From assembly GCA_964017195.1 (NCBI GenBank), contig OZ024900.1:30086641-30150640 (forward strand): 64,000 nt of DNA. The letters are read 5' to 3'. This DNA is from Siderastrea radians. Lineage: Eukaryota; Cnidaria; Anthozoa; Scleractinia; Rhizangiidae. This document shows positions 59,144 to 64,000 of the stretch, piece by piece. The notes under the pieces were generated by a model. It saw only the letters and a program-made list of their open reading frames with translations. It was not told where the DNA came from and searched no databases. The position numbers and the translations under genes were made by a program. Within the stretch, counting starts at the first letter, position 1. Every line of letters begins with the position of its first letter.

Positions 59144-59624
59144 TACCGTATTTACTAGGATAAGCGCCGCAGCGCTTATTAAATTGTTCGCGCCTCAAAT
59201 GCAGCGCTTATTCGAGGGCAGCGTTTATTTAAAAATTGGACGTGACAAAGAAATCTTTTTTTTTATTAACGGTATATTTTCTATGTGTATGAAAATTTTA
59301 CATTAAATAACAGAAGCGTCTTTCGATTGTCACCATTCGACTCTTCTGGCACTTTAACAAAATGTCACTAAAATTGTAAGCAAGGAACAGAATGAAGTGC
59401 TCGGTCTCCTAAGTAAAACGCGGTTGCTGTTGAACTCAAGAACATCCCTTTTGATGAAAAGAAGTTTCCAATGCTGTTTTCGCGTTGCTTTTTAGTGTTT
59501 TTGGTTTTTTAGTTATACGCAATTCTTCGAATAAGCACCGCATCGGGAGCGCGGCGCTTACTAAATTTTTTGTCCCAAATGCGGCGCTTATACCAGGGCG
59601 GTGCTTATTCGAGTAAATACGGTA
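59144..59624. mobile_element. MITE with ACCGTATTTACT inverted ends
   Basis: The left end taccgtatttactaggataa and right end ttattcgagtaaatacggta form an inverted pair. Both halves carry repeated gcgcttatt / aataagcgc and cggcgctta blocks. Related by its ends to 11780-12051. No transposase is encoded; the 76- and 90-codon frames over it are repeat translations. Confidence 0.78.
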
Positions 59625-59884
59625 TTGGCAAGCCACGAGAAGGAAAGCTTTACTGTAACTTGACGCCTGGAAGGCGACACTTGCACATACGTCTTCAACG
59701 CTTTTCAACTGACAGTCCTCAAGGGGGAAAAAGAAAATCTCTTAGTCTGTGTGATACTTTTGACAGTGATTTGGGTTTCAGTTGTAGCTATATAGCTTGA
59801 TAATTTGAAGATATTCTTAGTGTTATTGTTTTTACGGATGTGCATGCGAAGGTTAATTTAACTGTTCGTAAATGTCCCGTGATG

Positions 59885-60235
59885 CAGTTTATTATGCTGT
59901 ACAAGGTGGTTCTAACTTTTGAGTCTGTAGATGAAACCCTAAAGTGTGATCATTCAAATGAAAGCTACTGAGCAGTACTCTCCTGTGGCGCTGTTTATGA
60001 TGCTGTACAAGGTGGTTCTAACTTTTAAGTCGGTGGATAAAATCCTAAAGTGTGACCATTGAAAGGAACCGGCTACCGAGCAGTACTTTTCTGTGATGCT
60101 GTTCATTATGTTGTACAAGGTGGTTCTAAGTCTGTGAATGAAATCCTAAAGTGCGACCAGGAAAGTTACTGAGCAGTACTTCCCCGTGCATGGTACTCTT
60201 AGCTTTTCAAATTGTTAAATTCGGAAGTGAAAGGG
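59885..60235. repeat. Three-copy 107-bp tandem repeat (GTACAAGGTGGTTCTAAC family)
   Basis: The core ctgtacaaggtggttctaac recurs at about 59896 and 60003, and a variant (ttgtacaaggtggttctaag) at 60111. Each is followed by atgaaatcctaaagtg(t/c)gacca and then actgagcagtact. Single or partial monomers of the same family occur at 34410-34480 (intron of DNAJB11), 51573-51625 and 51690-51725 (intron 1 of the TLDc gene), about 62600-62650, and reversed at 63935-64000. Confidence 0.85.
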
Positions 60236-60689
60236 TCTACGTCTGGTAGACATTAAAACGTAGCTTTGGGATTTTAACTACCTAGCATACATAGGCATGA
60301 ACTTTCTCCTAACAAGCAGGCATGTGTTGAGAATTGACAAAAATGATCACCTCAGGACAGGATTAGTTGTTGATCACTAACTTTTGTTGGTCCGTTATGG
60401 ACAAAAAATCTAGTCAGACCAACAACTAATTTCTCCTTTCAGTATCACATACGTTACAAGCAGATAGGTAATAATAACATAGGAAATCATCAACGAGAGG
60501 ATAACTTTTGGTTTAAATTCAAATTGAACTCTTTAAGCCTCAATAGTGACCAGCATATATTTCTCCTTACAATATCACTTCCTGTCCAAAGAAACAAGTC
60601 ATGAGAATAAAGGAGATGATCATCAAATAAAACCGTCTCTATGTATGACCAAATTCTCGCAACTTGAACCATAAAAACATGTGAAAAAC
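60236..60689. other. Intergenic, no gene seen
   Basis: Contains gttgttgatcactaacttttgttggtc-like inverted motifs around 60366-60430 (agttgttgatc / accaacaact). No coding region. Confidence 0.4.
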
Positions 60690-60863
60690 ACAGCCTAGTA
60701 CCCAGGCGTTCTCTTCCCGGTCACTCGCCTTGGGGCGAATTTTTGTGACGTCACCGAATGGCAGACGGCGAGAACCCGTTCTCCTGGCGACCAATTCGGT
60801 GACGTCATGGCATTTCGCGCCAAGTCGAGTGAGTGGGAGGAGAACGCCTGGGTACTAGGCTGT
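60690..60863. mobile_element. 174-bp palindromic MITE
   Basis: The left end acagcctagtacccaggcgt and right end acgcctgggtactaggctgt are exact inverted copies. Inner blocks (gttctc/gagaac, gtgacgtcaccgaat/attcggtgacgtca, ggcgaa/ttcgcg) continue the pairing. It carries two TGACGTCA motifs. Confidence 0.85.
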
Positions 60864-63230
60864 AGAAACAGTGAGGAGAACATGCATGTTGATATTGGGT
60901 TTTAAGGGTTGTGATCACTTGAATTTGCATTGACGCAGTTTTTGTGTAGTAATCAGCCAAACAATAAGGAGAAAAATTTCGGTAATATACATTCAACATA
61001 ACTTGTATTCCCTTTGATGTCAGTACACTTTTCTCGATAAGAACATTTTTTAAAGAACATAGAGGTTGAGATCGACTAATTTTTGAAGAACATTCTAAGA
61101 ACATACCCAGAATGATATTTGGTTTGAATTAACGTTTAGTTTGTCTACGTTTTTCATACGGGGGCTCTCAATATATGTTTAACTTATTAAGCTAAAGGTA
61201 ACAGTTTGGTCTGAGTAAAAGTAGTCTAATTTAGAAGCTTAAGGAGAAAAAGTGTATTTGACTTTGACACTAATAAATAAAACTGGTTCTAAGGCTTGGT
61301 GTTCCTCCTTCTTCTTGGTGTGACTCGAGATTTGTGAATAAAGCGACATTCCATCGCTCCTGGCCGCTTAGGGGGTTGGGTAGACTTGCTCCAAGTCGTT
61401 CGTTCTGATTATGGAGGACGCGCGCATGGTTCACGAACGTGAATCAAAATGGTGGCTGGTTCCGTGGAACGAGCGTTGCTCGTTTCGTGGACCACCCATT
61501 CAGGAGTTGCATCTCATCCCGCGCAGCAAACTCAAATTTTCCGCGCGGTGTTTTGCCATGATCTAAACGTCTCTTCCGTCCCCAAGCAAAACACGAGCGA
61601 CTTGAAGCAAGTCTAGGGTTTAGGGTGCAATGATAACTTGCCGTATTCGCAGGCTATGATATCAGGGACAAATGTAAGAGCGACAACAACTAGACTGCGA
61701 AAAAAAAGTCCTCGTTTCTGTATGAGTTGTTCCAGCGTACTCAGGGATCCGTGTAGTTTTAGAACAAGAAATCTGGTATGTGAGGCTAGTGCGCTATGGT
61801 ATCCACGTTTTCGGTGCCTCGAGTCTTGTACACACCGCGTCTTCGTCAATTGATCGTTCATCTGCGCGTTGTAATTAAGAAAAAAGCTGACTGTTTTGCA
61901 GTCTACAAAACAACCAAAACGAAATCAATCAAAATAAGGACTACAGTAAAAATAAAACAAACAATAAAAAAGCAAGGAACGAAAATTTTGTACGGTTTCT
62001 TGATATGATATCCGTGTGTGATAATAACCGGATGAAGAGATGAAGGGGTTGTGAAAAGAAAGTATAACACGGACAACTACTTTGTTAATCTGTCACCTTT
62101 TAATACATAGATTTAAAATAATTCCCCATTAAAAATTATTTTCCCTGAGCTAATTGAGCTGGGTTTGTGTGCCTTTTACTGTCCTTTGTGGTTCGCAACT
62201 CGAACTATTGCCCAAAAAGCCGATGTCTTTACGGTTTGGTATAAAAGAAATGGAATAAATTCAGATAAGTAGCCAAGCCATTGGGTATTAAGGCCAGGCT
62301 ACCAGACCCTCGCCCAAGATTCAAGGCACAAGGAAATAATGGACTTATAATTCCGAAGAGTGATGTCATCATCATATAAATCTGTTTACAATACCAGTAC
62401 AAGGTCAAAAAGAAAGGTAATGACAGTAGAAATTCATAAGCCAGGGGATGTCTTGATGAGATCCAATTTTCTCAGAGTTAACATTAACATTGATATACCA
62501 TTCAGTTAGGAGAGTTTAGTTTTTGAACTTGACAGTGCCTGCTGGTTGTAGCTGCTCAATTTGTGCAATTCCTTCTTAAATACTTTAAATACAATTCCTC
62601 ACTTAGTTTGACCATTCAATGACAGGTCTTGAACAGTGCTTTCCTGTGGTGCTTTTAATCTTTTCCATCTATCTCTCAATAAAATTAGTCAAATTGGAGC
62701 TTAAGCTCTTTCAGGTGGCACATCGTTAAAAATATCTCAATTTTTTAGTCAACGCCTAGATCCCAAGGACTGTGATTTGTCTGCGTCACTGGAAGATGAC
62801 GTCATCAGTAAACGCGCCCGCAAGCCGGAACTCATCATTGGTCAGCACACAATACATTCTTTGTGGGCAAGGACGCGACGAGGGGCTGGGACGGGGAATT
62901 GTTGTTCTCAAGATGTACTCTCGACCGGTAGGGGGTGGAAAGTCTTGAACTGGTGGACGCTGCTGAGAAAAGAAGAAAATGCGTAAGCTAGTTTATAAAG
63001 ACACTGGGGACCTTAAACTACGAGAACGTTGAAAATTCGCACAATACGGGCGGCTATTGGAGGTCCTACGTTTTACTTTTGACGCGTTTTGGCGTCACAA
63101 AGTTAGCGTTTCTCCCTTCCGTGATGAGAAGCAAAACTGTGACAATTAAAGGGAAACAAGACTCCCGGTTGCCCACTGAAACGTTCGGGACTTTAACGAT
63201 CTCGTTGCTTAAGGTTCCTACCAACCAAAG
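60864..63230. other. Intergenic, no gene seen
   Basis: No convincing coding sequence. A 69-codon frame at 62777-62986 follows a tgacgtcatc motif but shows no domain. 61400-61500 holds cacgaacgtgaatc and ggaacgagcgttgctcgttt inverted motifs. A partial monomer of the 59885 tandem family lies near 62600. Confidence 0.4.
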
Positions 63231-63264
63231 ACCGAAACATTGACAGAGGACAGGGAGGGACAAA

Positions 63265-63480
63265 GAAGAAGGAATATGAGAAGGAGGAGGAGGAGGAAGA
63301 GGAGGAGGAGGACCAGGCGGAGAAGAAGGAGGAGCAGGATAAAGAGAAGGAGGAGAACGAGGAGGAGGATGAGATGTCAGATGAAAGACGAGGAGGTAGA
63401 GGAGGGGAGGAAGGAGCAGGAAGATTATGAGGGGAAGAAGGAATAGGAGGTCCCGAGGAGGAGGAGACTTAAAAGGATAC
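63265..63480. repeat. Purine-rich (GGA)n tract
   Basis: About 200 bases of imperfect agg/gga repeats, almost pyrimidine-free on the plus strand. The Arg/Lys-rich 68-codon frame across it is a simple-repeat translation. Such tracts can form triplex DNA. Confidence 0.85.
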
Positions 63481-64000
63481 TTAAACTAATAATTTCCGCT
63501 CAATAGGAGGATAGCTCCTCGCAAACACCCCGTTCCTACCCACCCCTTCCCTTTTACCCATTAACAGGAACACCGCTCTCAAGAAGTGAACTCGTTTCAA
63601 AGAAAACTAAAGCATTTGTTACAGGGACGATCGACTCATCTCCAGTGACGTATGAGGTCTGAAAGGTTCGAGCCATTTAGGTCTGAAATAGGATATGTTT
63701 TCCTGACTAGTTTAATACAGGATTTGGTTCTTGTCTGAGAAAGTGTATGTTTTGCCTACTGCTTCGAAACAGGGTAAATAATGCACCCTACGTCTGACTC
63801 ACCGCTTGATTTGAGGATGAAACTTCGTCACTGGCAAACTGCATTCTTGCGTTCTAGGTAAAAAAATGATGTTACACGGATCAGGCCACAACTGAACAAC
63901 AACTTAGACGGTCAATGGCATCACAAACAGCATGACGGGAAAGTACTGCTCAGTAGCTTTCATTTGAATGGTCACACTTTAGGATTTCATCGACAGCCTA
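63481..64000. other. Intergenic, ends in a reversed tandem-family monomer
   Basis: No gene seen. 63935-64000 is the reverse complement of the 59885-60235 repeat monomer (agtactgctcagtagctttc ... ggatttcatc) and is cut by the window edge. Confidence 0.55.

Noticed and set aside
62777..62986. 69-codon frame after a TGACGTCATC motif, considered as a first exon
   Set aside because: No signal peptide or domain, and no following exon can be found in the window.
63240..63446. Arg-rich 68-codon frame
   Set aside because: Translation of the GGA-rich simple repeat.

Overview
The window looks like nuclear genomic DNA of a cnidarian, most likely a stony coral. The evidence is AT-rich intergenic DNA, spliced genes with GT-AG introns, an intronless neuropeptide-type GPCR, a secreted PAN/EGF/TLDc protein of a type I associate with corals and anemones, and very many small inverted-repeat elements of kinds common in coral genomes. 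The organism call is inference; no species can be named.

Layout. 1-10.5 kb is a nest of decayed non-LTR retrotransposons around TAG microsatellites: a reverse-transcriptase fragment (minus, 1.4-1.9 kb), a 5'-truncated CR1/L2/RTE-like element (minus, 2.1-4.95 kb) and a near full-length but broken L1-like element (plus, 5.17-10.49 kb) with a recognisable target-site duplication. 10.5-11.6 kb holds an intact class A GPCR (minus). 11.6-23.4 kb has no convincing gene, but holds an imperfect 1-kb palindrome, a 1.3-kb DNA element with inverted ends and target-site duplication, tandem repeats and two copies of a dispersed repeat.

23.4-28.4 kb is a three-exon SLC52-type riboflavin transporter (plus, 464 aa as assembled here). 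30.4-39.6 kb is a nine-exon DNAJB11/ERdj3 co-chaperone (minus, 356 aa as assembled). The two genes converge and their introns are full of MITEs. A 0.9-kb DNA element with perfect 18-bp inverted ends sits about 110 bp upstream of the DNAJB11 start codon. 40.8-46.4 kb is a tandem duplication of a 2.8-kb non-coding unit. 46.4-51.1 kb shows no gene.

51.1-58.2 kb is a nine-exon secreted protein (plus, 550 aa as assembled): signal peptide, PAN/apple-like domain, fibrinogen-like segment, five calcium-binding EGF domains and a C-terminal TLDc domain. Four of its EGF exons lie in nearly identical 553-bp tandem units, and intron 2 carries an unusual cryptic satellite. 58.2-64 kb contains only repeats that I can recognise.

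The four intact genes have unrelated jobs (peptide signalling, vitamin B2 uptake, ER folding, extracellular adhesion or recognition) and do not form a pathway. I found no dedicated novel multi-gene system. The most interesting signals are the EGF-exon amplification, the cryptic satellite beside it, the 2.8-kb tandem duplication and the long inverted repeats. Exon joins were worked out by eye from splice sites and reading phase.
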